Program-made: the position numbers and the translations under genes
Assembly (NCBI GenBank): GCA_963730395.1
Contig: CAVSSK010000010.1
Coordinates: forward strand, 186,001 to 250,000
Direction: 5' to 3'
DNA from: Bog-473 sp963730395
GTDB lineage: Bacteria > Actinomycetota > Acidimicrobiia > Acidimicrobiales > RAAP-2
Length of the DNA: 64,000 nucleotides
The notes under the pieces: generated by a model
Database searches by the model: none
What the model was told of the DNA's origin: nothing
What the model saw: only the letters and a program-made list of their open reading frames with translations
Shown here: positions 29,672-40,759 of the stretch, piece by piece
How the letters are laid out: each line of letters opens with the position of its first letter
Numbering within the stretch: the first letter of the stretch is position 1

Positions 29672-30067
29672 GTGACTGAGCAGGAATACTCGGAGCGCCC
29701 GTGGGGCAATTACACGGTCCTCGATGACGACGCGCCCGATCACAAGGTCAAGCGCCTGGTCGTGCACCCGGGCAAGCGGCTCAGCTACCAGCGCCACTCG
29801 AAGCGGGCCGAGCACTGGTTCATCGTCGCGGGCACGGCGACGGTCACGCTGGACGGCGCAGTGATCACCGTGGCGGCGGGACAGTCCATCGACATCCCCC
29901 TGGAGGGCGCGCACCGCATCGCCAACGAGGGCGACACCGACGTGGTCTTGATCGAGGTGCAGCACGGCACGTACTTCGGCGAGGACGACATCGTGCGGCT
30001 CGAGGACGACTACGGGCGGGTCGATGCCGATGAGGGAGAGCCCGACACGGTGGCACCGTCGACGTGA
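29672..30067 (+). CDS. Stand-alone ManC-like cupin (mannose-6-phosphate isomerase type II C-terminal domain)
   Basis: Protein of 131 residues equal to the C-terminal cupin of bifunctional ManC/AlgA enzymes: ERPWGNYTVLDDDAPDHKVK, LVVHPGKRLSYQRHSKRAEH, WFIVAGTATVTLDG, GQSIDIPLEGAHRIANEG and LIEVQHGTYFGEDDIVRLED. The metal-binding residues QxH and the later His are present. The nucleotidyltransferase domain is absent. GTG 29672 starts 4 bp after folD, and its TGA overlaps the metF GTG (GTGA), so it is translated inside a folate operon. Possible sugar-phosphate isomerase; why it sits between two folate enzymes is not explained. Confidence 0.83.
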   Translation: MTEQEYSERPWGNYTVLDDDAPDHKVKRLVVHPGKRLSYQRHSKRAEHWFIVAGTATVTLDGAVITVAAGQSIDIPLEGAHRIANEGDTDVVLIEVQHGTYFGEDDIVRLEDDYGRVDADEGEPDTVAPST

Positions 30068-30936
30068 CACGCATCGCGGAGCTGCTGGCGGCCGGACCGA
30101 CCTACTCCTTCGAGTTCTTCCCGCCCAAGAACGACAAGGAGCTGTCCAGGCTCGCCCGCACCATCGCCGAGCTGCAGCCGCTCGAGCCGTCGTTCGTCTC
30201 GGTGACCTACCGGGGCGGGGCCGAGTCGCGCCAGCGCACCTTCGACCTCGTGTCGGGGATGCTGCACACGACCGATCTCAACCCGATGGCGCACCTCATC
30301 TGCGTGGCCCACACCCGCCTCGAGCTGGCCGACATCCTGGTGGCCCTGCGCAAGGCCGGGGTGGAGAACCTGATGGCACTCGGCGGCGACCCGCCCGAGG
30401 ACCCGGCCGCGGGCCCCGGCGAGCTGGCCTACGCCACCGAGCTCGTGCGGCTCGCCCGCGCCATCGGCGGCTTCTCGGTCGGCGTGGCGGCGCATCCCGC
30501 CGGCCACCCCCGCTCGCGGGACATCCCGAGTGACCGCGACTATCTGGCCGCCAAGCTCGAGCTGGCCGACTTCGGGGTGACCCAGTTCTTCTTCGAGCTC
30601 TCCGACTACGAGAGCCTGATCGCCGACCTGCGCGAGCGTGGCGTCGAGACGCCGGTCCTGCCGGGCATCCTGCCCGTCACCTCCCTGTCGACCATGGGCC
30701 GGCTGGGCGGCATGGGCGCGGCTGCGCCGGCCTGGATGGAGGAGCGGCTGCGCGCGGCCGACGAGCGTGGCGGGTCCGACGCGGTGCGCAAGGAAGGCGT
30801 GGAGCTGGCCACCGAGCTCTGCTCCCGCCTGCTCGACCTGGGCGTGCCGGGGCTGCACTTCTACACGTTCAACACCTCGAGCGCGACGCGGGAGATCTAC
30901 GCCGCGCTGGGGCTGGGGCCGGGTACGACGCCGTAA
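30064..30936 (+). CDS. metF: 5,10-methylenetetrahydrofolate reductase
   Basis: FAD enzyme of 290 residues that reduces methylene-THF to methyl-THF for methionine synthesis. The barrel start is YSFEFFPPKNDKEL with the catalytic Glu. Others: FVSVTYRGGAESRQRT, HLICVAHTRLELADIL, LMALGGDPPED (FAD-binding GD motif), and the end GVPGLHFYTFNTSSATREIY. Full length, frame intact. GTG 30064 overlaps the cupin stop, the last gene of the purN-purH-folD-cupin-metF operon. Confidence 0.95.
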   Translation: MTRIAELLAAGPTYSFEFFPPKNDKELSRLARTIAELQPLEPSFVSVTYRGGAESRQRTFDLVSGMLHTTDLNPMAHLICVAHTRLELADILVALRKAGVENLMALGGDPPEDPAAGPGELAYATELVRLARAIGGFSVGVAAHPAGHPRSRDIPSDRDYLAAKLELADFGVTQFFFELSDYESLIADLRERGVETPVLPGILPVTSLSTMGRLGGMGAAAPAWMEERLRAADERGGSDAVRKEGVELATELCSRLLDLGVPGLHFYTFNTSSATREIYAALGLGPGTTP

Positions 30937-31033
30937 CCCGGCGACACCGGCACCCTGCAGCCACGGTTGCCGGGGCGCCGCCCGAGCCGAAGCGATCGCG
31001 CCGTTGAGACGGCCGAGGTGACCGGTCGGGCGC

Positions 31034-31056
31034 CATAGTGGGTAACATAGTGGGTA
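31034..31056 (+). promoter_or_regulatory. Direct repeat CATAGTGGGTA over the start of a gene pair
   Basis: CATAGTGGGTA occurs at 31034-31044 and 31046-31056, 12 bp apart; the second copy ends on the A of the ATG at 31056. The spacing of just over one helical turn and the overlap with the start suit an autorepressed operon promoter. Confidence 0.5.
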
Positions 31057-31530
31057 TGGCGTACGTGGTCGCCCGCCCCAAAGGACGGTTCGAGATCCGG
31101 GAGTCGGTCCACACCCCCAAGGGCCCCCGGGCCCGCTCGCTGGCCAACTTCGCCCTGCTCACCGACGAGGTGCTGGACCGGGCCCGTCGGCGGGCGAGCC
31201 GGCCCTTCGACGCCGAGGCGGTACGCGCCGCCGCCGCCGCCGCCCGGGCCGTCGCGGCACGGTCGGACGCCATCCCCCGCCACGAGCGCCCCGAGACGCG
31301 ACGGTTCGTCGAGGCCTCCCGCCGGATGGCCCGTTCGCTCGAGCAGGTTCCCCGACGAAGCCGACCGCCAGGACCCGGGGGACGCCCTCATCGATCTCCT
31401 CGGTCTCGTGGCGCAGGTCACGGCGTTCCGGTCCTCCGTCCAGGCGCCGGAGCCGCTGCGGTTCCCGCCGCTCGCCCGCCTGCGGGCGGAACGGGCGGCG
31501 CCTGGCGCACGATGCGGTCGACGTCGGTGA
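31056..31530 (+). CDS. Hypothetical protein, first gene of nucleotidyltransferase pair (frameshifted)
   Basis: Predicted protein of about 157 residues beginning MAYVVARPKGRFEIRESVHT, followed by GPRARSLANFALLTDEVLDR, an Ala/Arg-rich helix and a C-terminal part FPDEADRQDPGDALIDLLGL. The frame moves +1 near 31347 (CAGGTTC with one extra G) and the stop TGA 31528-31530 overlaps the GTG 31527 of the next gene. I do not recognise a family with certainty. Its position, immediately upstream of a nucleotidyltransferase-like gene and behind a direct-repeat promoter, is the layout of an antitoxin or partner gene, which is inference. Confidence 0.5.
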
Positions 31531-32165
31531 GCGGTGCCGGGGCGACCGCAGAGCTCGGCTCTTTGGTCCCGAAGATCGTCTCGCTCCACGAGATGCTCGA
31601 CTCCGCCGGCGTGCCCCACCAGTTCGGGGGGGCGATCGCCCTCGCCTGGTACCGCAACCCCAGGGCGACGACCGACATCGACCTGAACCTGACCCTGCCA
31701 CCGGCAGGCCGCCGAGCCCGTCCTCGGCATGCTGGCCCGCCTCGGCGTGACGGTGACCCCGGACGACCGGGCCGCTCATCGCCCGCGACGGCCAGGCGAG
31801 GCTCGGACTGGGACGGCTCCTACCTCGACGTCTTCTTCGCCACCATGGACCTGCACCTCGAGATGGCCGAGCGCGCCCGTGTCGTCCGCTTCGGCCCGGT
31901 GGACATCCCGATCCTCGCCCCCGAGCACCTGATCGTCTGCAAGGCCATCTTCGGCCGCCCCAAGGACTGGCTCGACATCGAGGAGATCCTGCGCTGGGGA
32001 ACCGAGGTGGACGCCGCGCGGACGCTCTCCTGGGTGGGCGAGATCCTCGGCCCGGAGGCCGAGCAGTACGCCCGCCTCACCGGCCTGCTGGCCGCCGGGG
32101 CGGCGGCCCGCCCCCCGGATCGCCCTGACCACGTCAATTGGGACGCCGCGGCACCGGCCCCGTAG
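31527..32165 (+). CDS. Nucleotidyltransferase-like protein, possibly AbiEii-type toxin (three frameshifts)
   Basis: Protein of about 212 residues once reading frames are joined. The N-terminal nucleotidyltransferase motif is GGAIALAWY followed by RATTDIDL, that is, the GG-x-A and D-x-D pattern of minimal nucleotidyltransferases and AbiEii-like toxins. Later segments DGSYLDVFFATMDLHLEMAE, PIPILAPEHLIVCKAIF-like (here DIPILAPEHLIVCKAIFGRP) and DWLDIEEILRWGTEVD fit that family. The frame changes three times, near 31695, 31773 and 31805, each +1 and together restoring the original frame. This is either a cluster of sequence errors or a decayed gene. GTG 31527 overlaps the upstream stop. Confidence 0.55.
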   Translation: MSGAGATAELGSLVPKIVSLHEMLDSAGVPHQFGGAIALAWYRNPRATTDIDLNLTLPPAGRRARPRHAGPPRRDGDPGRPGRSSPATARRGSDWDGSYLDVFFATMDLHLEMAERARVVRFGPVDIPILAPEHLIVCKAIFGRPKDWLDIEEILRWGTEVDAARTLSWVGEILGPEAEQYARLTGLLAAGAAARPPDRPDHVNWDAAAPAP

Positions 32166-32175
32166 CATCCGGTCC

Positions 32176-33373
32176 ATGGCAGATCTCATCCGCATGGGCG
32201 ACGACGGCACGCTCCACGTCCCCGACGAGCCCATCATCCCCTTCATCGAGGGCGACGGCACCGGCGTCGACATCTGGCCCGCCGCCAAGCTGGTCCTCGA
32301 TGCGGCGGCCGCCAAGCACGGCCACTCCATCGCCTGGAAGGAGGTGCTGGCCGGGCAGAAGGCGTTCGACGAGACCGGCAACTGGCTGCCCGACGAGACG
32401 GTCGAGACGTTCCGGTCCCACCTGATCGGGATCAAGGGCCCGCTCACCACCCCGATCGGCGGCGGCATCCGCTCCCTCAACGTGGCGCTGCGCCAGATCC
32501 TCGACCTCTACGTGTGCCTGCGCCCGGTGCGCTGGTTCACCGGCGTCCCCTCGCCCGTGCTGCACCCCGAGCTGGTCGACATGGTCATCTTCCGGGAGAA
32601 CACCGAGGACGTCTACGCCGGCTACGAGGTGAAGGCGGGCACGCCCGAGGCCGACCGGCTGACCGAGTTCCTCCGCGACGGAGATGGGCTGGCCCATCCG
32701 GGACGGCTCGGGCATCGGGATCAAGCCGATCTCCGAGATGGGGTCCAAGCGCCTCATCCGCGCCGCCATCAACTACGCGCTGGACCGCAAGCGCCGCTCG
32801 GTCACGCTCGTGCACAAGGGCAACATCATGAAGTTCACCGAGGGCGCCTTCCTCGACTGGGGCTACGAGCTCGTGCGCGAGGAGTTCTCCGACGTCGCCG
32901 TCGGCTGGGAGGACTGCGGCGGCGACCCCGGCGACAAGCTGCTGGTCAAGGACACCATCGCCGACATCACGCTGCAGCAGGTGCTGACCAGGCCGTCGGA
33001 CTTCGACGTCATCGCGACGACCAACCTCAACGGCGACTACCTCTCCGACGCCCTGGCCGCCCAGGTCGGCGGCATCGGCATCGCCCCGGGGGCGAACATC
33101 AACTACGTCACCGGCCACGGCATCTTCGAGGCGACGCACGGCACCGCGCCCAAGTACGCCGGCCAGGACAAGGTCAACCCCGGCTCGGTGCTGCTCTCGG
33201 GCGTGCTCATGTTCGAGCACATCGGCTGGAACGACGCCGCCTCCGACATCGTGCACGCGCTCGAGGCCACCATCGCGGACAAGATCGTCACCTACGACTT
33301 CGCCCGCCTCATGGAGGGCGCCACCGAGGTGAAGTGCTCCGAGTTCGCCTCGGCCATCGTCGACCGCCTCTAG
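32176..33373 (+). CDS. icd: Isocitrate dehydrogenase, NADP-dependent (frameshifted)
   Basis: TCA-cycle oxidative decarboxylase of E. coli type, about 398 residues. IIPFIEGDGTGVDIWPAA, TTPIGGGIRSLNVALRQ with the substrate Ser, VIFRENTEDVYAGYEV with the catalytic Tyr, then IGIKPISEMGSKRLIRAAI and FEATHGTAPKYAGQDKVNP for NADP and metal binding. The frame moves +1 at about 32681-32684 (GACGGAGATG; one extra G), giving FLRDEMGWPIRDGSGIG when corrected. Actinobacteria often have the monomeric enzyme, so the dimeric type is worth recording. It is 45 bp before mdh. Confidence 0.93.
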
Positions 33374-33417
33374 GCAACCGCCTGTCAGACCAACCTGTCG
33401 GAAAGGAACACCTCTCC

Positions 33418-34414
33418 ATGGCTAAGCCCCCCGTCCACGTCACGGTCACCGGCGCCGGCGGCCAGATCGGCTACTCCCTGCTGTTCCGCATCGCCTCGGG
33501 CCAGCTCCTCGGCGCGGACCAGCCGATCGTGCTGCGCCTGCTCGAGATCGAGCCGGCCATGCGCGTGCTCGAGGGCGTGGTCATGGAGATCGACGACTGC
33601 GCCTTCCCCCTGGTGCACGACATCGTGCCCACGTCCGACCTGAAGACCGCGTTCGACTGCACGTCGTGGGCGCTGCTCGTCGGCTCGGTGCCGCGCAAGG
33701 CGGGCATGGAGCGCGGCGACCTCCTCAGCGTCAACGGGGGCATCTTCAAGCCGCAGGGCCGGGCCATCGCCGAGAACGCCGCCTCCGACGTGCGCGTCCT
33801 CGTCGTCGGCAACCCCTGCAACACGAACTGTCTCATCGCCCGCTCCAACGCCCCCGAGGTGCCGGCCGACCGTTGGTTCGCCATGACCCGCCTGGACGAG
33901 AACCGGGCCAAGGCCCAGCTCTCCGCCAAGGCGGGCGTGCCCGTGGCCGACGTCACCAACGTGGCCATCTGGGGCAACCACTCGGCCACGCAGTTCCCCG
34001 ACTTCGCCAACGCCCGCATCGGCGGCAAGCCGGCCGCCGACGTGATCTCCGACGACGACTGGCTGCGGGGTGACTTCATCACGACGGTGCAGAAGCGGGG
34101 CGCCGCCATCATCGACGCCCGGGGCTCCTCGTCGGCCGCCTCGGCCGCCGCGGCCGCCATCGACACCGTGGCGAGCCTGCGCACGCGCGACGCCGGCGGG
34201 CGACAGCTTCTCGGTCGCGGTCGCCAGCACCGGCCAGTACGGCGCCCCCGAGGGCCTCCAGTTCGGCTTCCCCGTCGTGGCCGACGGGAAGGGCGGCTGG
34301 TCGGTCGCCGAGGGCTTCACCCACGACGAGTTCGCGACCGAGCGCATCAAGGTCACCACCGACGAGCTGCTCGCCGAGCGGAGCGACGTCCAGGAGCTGG
34401 GCCTCATCGGGTAA
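33418..34414 (+). CDS. mdh: Malate dehydrogenase (frameshifted)
   Basis: NAD-dependent malate dehydrogenase of the cytosolic-type group, about 331 residues. VTVTGAGGQIGYSLLFRIA is the NAD-binding loop, EGVVMEIDDCAFPL follows, GSVPRKAGMERGDLL contains the substrate Arg region, VVGNPCNTNCLIA and AMTRLDENRAKAQLSAKAG are diagnostic, and IWGNHSATQFPD holds the catalytic His. The frame moves +1 near 34200 (GGCGGGCGAC; one extra G), after which FSVAVASTGQYGAPEGLQFG reads to the stop. Likely co-transcribed with icd. Confidence 0.93.
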
Positions 34415-34524
34415 CACCCCCGGTACGATGGCGCCTTGACCCCGCTCGCCCCACGCCAGGCGCCCACCTCGCTCGCCGCCCGCCGTCACGGGCTGTTTTC
34501 AGTCGTGAAACGACCGCGAAACAC

Positions 34525-36148
<1,624 letters not shown>

Positions 36149-36152
<4 letters not shown>

Positions 36153-37092
36153 CGCGCGCGCTGCTCAGCCGGGTCGCCGAGTCCATCTTCTGGGTGGGCC
36201 GCTACGTGGAGCGGGCCGAGGGGACGGCGCGCATCCTCGACGTCTCGGTGTACCAGGCCCTCGAGCAGAGCGACGTCGAGGGCTCCCACGCCGCCCGCCG
36301 TCTCCTGGCCGTCATGGGCCTGCCCGAGAAGGGGAACGAGACCCTGTGGCAGGCGACGGAGCGGCTGGCCATCGACCCCGACAGCCGCTCCTCCATCGCC
36401 GGGGCGCTGGCAGCGGCGCGCGAGAACACCCGGGCCGTGCGTCACGTCGTGCCGGTCGAGTTCTGGGAGCACATCAACGCCACCTGGGCCGACCTGCCGC
36501 TGCAGTGGGAGGCCGGGCGACGGGCCGGGCCCGCCTTCTACCTCTCCTTCGTCAAGACGCAGTGCGCCGGCATGATGGGCCTGGCCGACACCATGATGAG
36601 CCGCGACCAGACCTGGCTCTTCTTCACCCTCGGCCGCTGCCTGGAGCGCACCGACGTCGTGGCCCGCCAGCTGGCCACCGTGGCCTTCGACGAGGTGTTC
36701 GACAGCGGGCTCGTCATGCTGCTGCGCTCGTGCGGCGGCTACGAGCCCTACCTCCGCCTGTCCCAGGGCGTCGTGGAGCCGGGCCGGGTCCTCGACTTCC
36801 TCCTGCGCGACCGGCTCTTCCCCCGCTCGGCCTTCGCCTCGCTGACGCTGGCCGAGGACTGCCTCGACCAGATCAACGCCGGGCGCGAGGGGACGTGGGA
36901 CGACGCCCGCGGTCTGATCGGCCTGGCCCGGGCCGAGCTCGAGTACTCGGCGCCGGCGACCCTGCTCGCGGGCTGGAGATGCGGCTCGAGCGGCTGCAGT
37001 CCTCCATCTCCTCGGTGAGCGACGCCGTGACGCGCCGCTACTTCGCCCAGGACCTGCCGACGCAGTGGCGGCAGGGAGGTGGGGGCGGATGA
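36149..37092 (+). CDS. Alpha-E domain protein (DUF403; frameshifted)
   Basis: Helical alpha-E domain protein of about 314 residues. Family landmarks: the start LSRVAESIFWVGRYVERAEG with TARILDV, RAVRHVVPVEFWEHINATW, the region FFTLGRCLERTDVVARQLAT, and the end RLERLQSSISSVSDAVTRRY. The frame changes near 36970 (net -1) shortly before the end. Start ATG 36149 overlaps the ATP-grasp stop, and the stop overlaps the transglutaminase ATG, so all three are translationally coupled. The function of alpha-E is unknown; it always travels with the ATP-grasp and transglutaminase proteins. Confidence 0.87.
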
Positions 37093-37932
37093 GCCGGGGC
37101 GACGGCTGGCGGCTCCGGGTCTCCCACGAGACCCGCTTCGACTACGACGCCCCGGCGCGGGCCTCGTACAACGAGCTCCGCCTCACCCCGCGCACCGAGC
37201 TACCGCCAGACGGCGCTCGAGACGAAGGTGGTGACGCTTCCACCGGCGCCCCAGTACTCCTACGTCGACTACTGGGGCACCCAGGTGGTGGCGTTCAACG
37301 TCGACCGCGGCCACGAGGTGCTCTCCATCACCGGCAACTCGCTGGTCGACACCCAGCAGGCCGACGAGCCCGACGACTGCACCTGGGACGACGTGGCCGA
37401 CGCGGCGCTGACCATGGCCGACCACGTCTCGCACAACCTCTACACCGCGCCCGGCGCGGAGTTGTCGGAGATCGCCGCCGGCCTGCGGGCGCCGCGTCCG
37501 CTCGAGACGGCCCGACGCATCATCGCCACCAGCCACGACTCGTTGCGCTACATGCGCGGCGTCACCTCGGTGCACACCTCGGCCAACGAGGCCTACGCCG
37601 ACGGGGCCGGCGTGTGCCAGGACTTCGCGCACCTCGCCCTGGCCCTGGCCAAGTCCGCCGGGCTGCCGGCGCGCTACGTGTCGGGCTACTTCCACCCCGA
37701 GGAGGACGCCATCATCGGCGAGGAGATCACGGGGGAGAGCCACGCCTGGGTGGAGCTCTGGACGGGGAGGTGGTGGGGGTACGACCCGACGAACGACTGC
37801 CCGGTGGGGGAGCGCCACGTCGCCGTCGGCCGCGGCCGCGACTACGGGGACGTGCCCCCGGTGAAGGGCGTCTACGCCGGCAACGCCGAGAACAAGATGC
37901 GGGTCGCCGTGCGGATGACGAGGACGCACTGA
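37089..37932 (+). CDS. Transglutaminase-like (bacterial type) peptidase or transferase (frameshifted)
   Basis: Papain-fold transglutaminase-like protein of about 280 residues with an N-terminal bacterial transglutaminase domain (LRVSHETRFDYDAPARASYN). The catalytic triad is visible: Cys in DGAGVCQDFAHLALAL, His in ESHAWVELW and Asp in GYDPTNDCPVGERHVAVG. The frame moves +1 near 37205, where one extra base breaks EYRQTALETKVVTLP. Cytoplasmic; no signal peptide. In this cassette it is thought to cut or join amide bonds made by the ATP-grasp partner. That role is inferred by comparative genomics, not shown. Confidence 0.87.
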
Positions 37933-37944
37933 GCAGGGCGTGCC

Positions 37945-38608
37945 GTGCTGACCCGCATGCGGATCTGGCTGCCCGACGCCCCCGGCGTCCTGGGCGCGGT
38001 GGCGGCCGAGATCGGCGCGGTGAACGGCAACGTCATCGGCCTGGAGGTGCTCGAGCGCGAGGCGGGCGTGGCCATCGACGAGCTGGTGGTGGAGCTGCCG
38101 AACGAGCCCGGTGCGGTCGACGCCGTGTGCCGGGGCGTGCGCAACGTGCCCGGGGTCGGCGTCGAGGAGGTGACCGAGCTCCGCACCGGTGCGCCCGGAC
38201 CGGGAGGACACCGTCCTGGCGGCGGCCGCCGGCATCCTGCAGGCGGCGACGCCCACGGCGGCGATGCACGCGCTCGCCGGGTACCTGATGGCGCTCTTCG
38301 ACCTGTCCTGGCTGGCGCTGGCCGACGAGGCGCTCGAGGGCTTCACCGAGGTGCACGGGGAGGTGCCCTCGGCCAAGTGGGTGGCGGCGTTCGCCGAGGG
38401 CTCGCGCAGCGGGGCCGATCCGGCGAACGACACGACGGGTTCGGGCGTCTTCGTCGAGCCGCTGCCCGAGACGGGGCAGACGGTGTGCGGCGGGCGCCCC
38501 GTCCCCATCAGGCGCCGCGAACGCCGCGAGATCGCCATGCTGGTGATGGTGGCGGCGCGCTTCATCGACGCGCTGGGCGTGCGTGGCCACACCCAGCTGA
38601 CGACCTGA
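37945..38608 (+). CDS. ACT-domain protein with C-terminal unknown domain (frameshifted)
   Basis: Protein of about 221 residues. The N-terminal ACT domain reads MRIWLPDAPGVLGAVAAEIG, then AVNGNVIGLEVLEREAG and a second half-repeat DELVVELPNEPGAVDAVCRG, the regulatory fold that binds amino acids. The C-terminal part (TVLAAAAGILQAATPTAAMH, then ALFDLSWLALADEALEGFTE and FVEPLPETGQTVCGG) resembles a small GAF-like sensor, but I am not sure. The frame moves +1 near 38198 (CCGGACC, one extra G). GTG 37945, 12 bp after the transglutaminase gene, so it may belong to the same operon and sense an amino acid. Confidence 0.65.
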
Positions 38609-38641
38609 CCGTCGCGCACCCGGACGCCTAGTGTCCGGGGC

Positions 38642-39704
38642 ATGCTGCGCATCGGCTTCGTCGGGTCGGGGAACATCGCGTGGGCGCACGGACTGAGCCT
38701 CAAGGCGATGATCGACGGTGGCGTCATCGACGCGTCGATCGTGGCCGTGCACGACGAGCGCGAGCGACGTGCCCAGCGCTTTGCGGAGGGCGTCGGCGCC
38801 GGGGGCGCGGCGGCCGTGGGGAGCGCGGCGGAGGTGGCGGCACGCGCCGACGCCGTCTGGGTCTGCACGCCGACGGCGGCGCACCGGGGCGCGGTGGACG
38901 TGGCGCTGGGTGCGGGGTGCGCCGTGTTCTGCGAGAAGCCGCTCGATCGGGACCTGGCCCGGGCCAGCGCGCTGGTCGACGCCGTGGCCGCCAGCGGCGT
39001 GGCCAGCCAGTGCGGGCTCGTGCTGCGGAGCGCGCCGGTCTTCCGGGCGCTGCGCGACCTCGTCGCAGTCCGGGGCGCTCGGCGCCCCGATGGCGGCGGT
39101 CTTCCGCGACGACCAGTACTTCCCGATCCGGGGGACGTACGCGTCGAAGTGGCGGGCCGACGTCGCCCAGGCGGGGGGCGGGTGCCTGATCGAGCATTCC
39201 ATCCACGACGTCGACATCCTGCGCTACTGCTTCGGCGAGGTGGGCACCGTGGCGGCGCGGACGGCGAACCATGCGGGCCACGAGGGTGTGGAGGACCTCG
39301 CCACCGTGTCCCTGTCCTTCACCTCGGGTGTGGAGGCGCAGCTCACGAGCGTGTGGCACGACATCATGAGCCGGGGCTCGACCCGCCGGGTCGAGGTGTT
39401 CTGCCGCGAGGGCATGGTGTGGCTGGAGGAGGACTTCCGGGGCCCGCTCCACCTGGAGACGAGCGAGGGCACCGAGGTTCGTGCGTGTGCCTCGCCTGCG
39501 TGGGTCGACGCGCTGCCGCTCGGCGACGACGAGGTCGGCCTCGCCGTGCGCCCCTACGTGGAGGAGGACCGGGCCTTCGTCGACGCCGTGACCGGCGGGT
39601 GGGCGCCCGACCCCGGCCTGGACGTCGCCCTGGCCGCCCACCGCCTGGTGGACGCGGCCTACCGCTCCGCGGCGGAGCGGGGGGTGCCGATCACGATGCG
39701 GTAG
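38642..39704 (+). CDS. Gfo/Idh/MocA-family NAD(P)-dependent oxidoreductase (frameshifted)
   Basis: Sugar- or polyol-type dehydrogenase of about 353 residues. The Rossmann domain starts MLRIGFVGSGNIAWAHGLSL, VWVCTPTAAHRGAVDVALGA follows, and the family motif CEKPLDRDLARASALVDAV holds the catalytic Lys in EKP. The C-terminal domain includes GGGCLIEHSIHDVDILRYCF (GGxxxDxxxHxxD-like), then EAQLTSVWHDIMSRGSTRR. The frame moves +1 near 39072. It is 33 bp after the ACT gene, so co-transcription is possible. Substrate unknown. Confidence 0.85.
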
Positions 39705-39947
39705 GCGGCTCGACGCCGCCGCCGGACCCCATCGGCCGCAAGGATGAAATCGTTGCCACCGGCCTCATTCTGAAGTCGGAGCACCCCGGCAGAAAGGGCC
39801 GTTCACCAGGTGTGATGGGGTGCCGGTGCCTCCGCCGCCCGGCGAAGAGGCCGGGATACCATTGCCCCGGCGGCGTTGAACCCGAGGTCGGCCGTCGTCA
39901 TACTGCCCGAGACGCCCCGAGCCACCCAACGAAGGAGACCCACGAGC

Positions 39948-40736
39948 GTGCGCTCACTGCTCCGAGTGTTCAACCAGCAGCCGCTGGCGGCGAAGGTGCC
40001 CGAGGTCACCGCCCTCTTCTGGGTGATCAAGATCTCGACCACCGCGGCGGGCGAGGCCATCTCGGACATGTTCGTCTCCAACAAGAAGCTCGGCGTCGTC
40101 GTCGAGGTCTCCATGTTCGTCGTGGCGCTCTTCCTGCAGTTCGCGTCGCGTCGCTACAACGCCGTCACGTACTGGTTCCTCGCCCTGGCCATCGCGACGG
40201 CTGGGACGGGCGTCGCCGACACCATGCACCTCGTCTTCGGCATGCCGTATGCGCTCACGTCTCTTTTCTGGCTGCTCGCCCTGGCGGCGGTCTTCTACGT
40301 GTGGAACCGGAGCGAGCACACGCTGGACATCCACAGCATCACCACCAACCGGCGGGAGAAGTACTACTGGAGCGTCGTGTTCGCCACCTTCTGCCTCGGG
40401 ACGGCGGTCGGCGACTTCGTCGCCTCCACGCTCGGACTGGGCTACCTCGCCTCGGCGCTCCTGTTCTGCGCCGTGATCCTCGTCCCTTGGGGCGGGTGGA
40501 AGCTCCTGCACTGGAACAGCATCTTCTCGTTCTGGTTCGCCTACGTCATCACCCGCCCCATCGGGGCGTCCTTCGCCGACTACTTCAGCAAGGGCCACAA
40601 CGTGAGCGGCGCCAACTTCGGCGACTGGCAGACGGCGCTCGTGATGACCTCCATCGTGGTGATCCTGGTGGCCTACACCGCTCGGGCCCGCTACGACATC
40701 CAGTCCCCCGAGGCCGAGATCGCCGGCGGCACCTGA
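39948..40736 (+). CDS. COG4705-family membrane protein
   Basis: Multi-pass inner-membrane protein of 262 residues belonging to the COG4705 group. The duplicated family element is visible: VPEVTALFWVIKISTTAAGE with AISDM, then YYWSVVFATFCLGTAVGDF and WFAYVITRPIGASFADYFSK. About seven to eight hydrophobic helices. GTG 39948 follows AAGGAG 11 bp upstream. Function is unknown in all relatives; a transport role is only a guess. The preceding 243 bp hold no gene. Confidence 0.85.
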   Translation: MRSLLRVFNQQPLAAKVPEVTALFWVIKISTTAAGEAISDMFVSNKKLGVVVEVSMFVVALFLQFASRRYNAVTYWFLALAIATAGTGVADTMHLVFGMPYALTSLFWLLALAAVFYVWNRSEHTLDIHSITTNRREKYYWSVVFATFCLGTAVGDFVASTLGLGYLASALLFCAVILVPWGGWKLLHWNSIFSFWFAYVITRPIGASFADYFSKGHNVSGANFGDWQTALVMTSIVVILVAYTARARYDIQSPEAEIAGGT

Positions 40737-40759
40737 ATCGGTCGCCGGAGGCGGGGCGC

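Noticed and set aside
26574..29675. A 1,033-codon open frame running from purN through purH to folD
   Set aside because: It reads the wrong frame through most of purH. Real genes are separate, with overlapping stops and starts.
39705..39947. A gene or riboswitch before the COG4705 protein
   Set aside because: No conserved RNA fold could be recognised by eye and open frames there are continuations of other frames.
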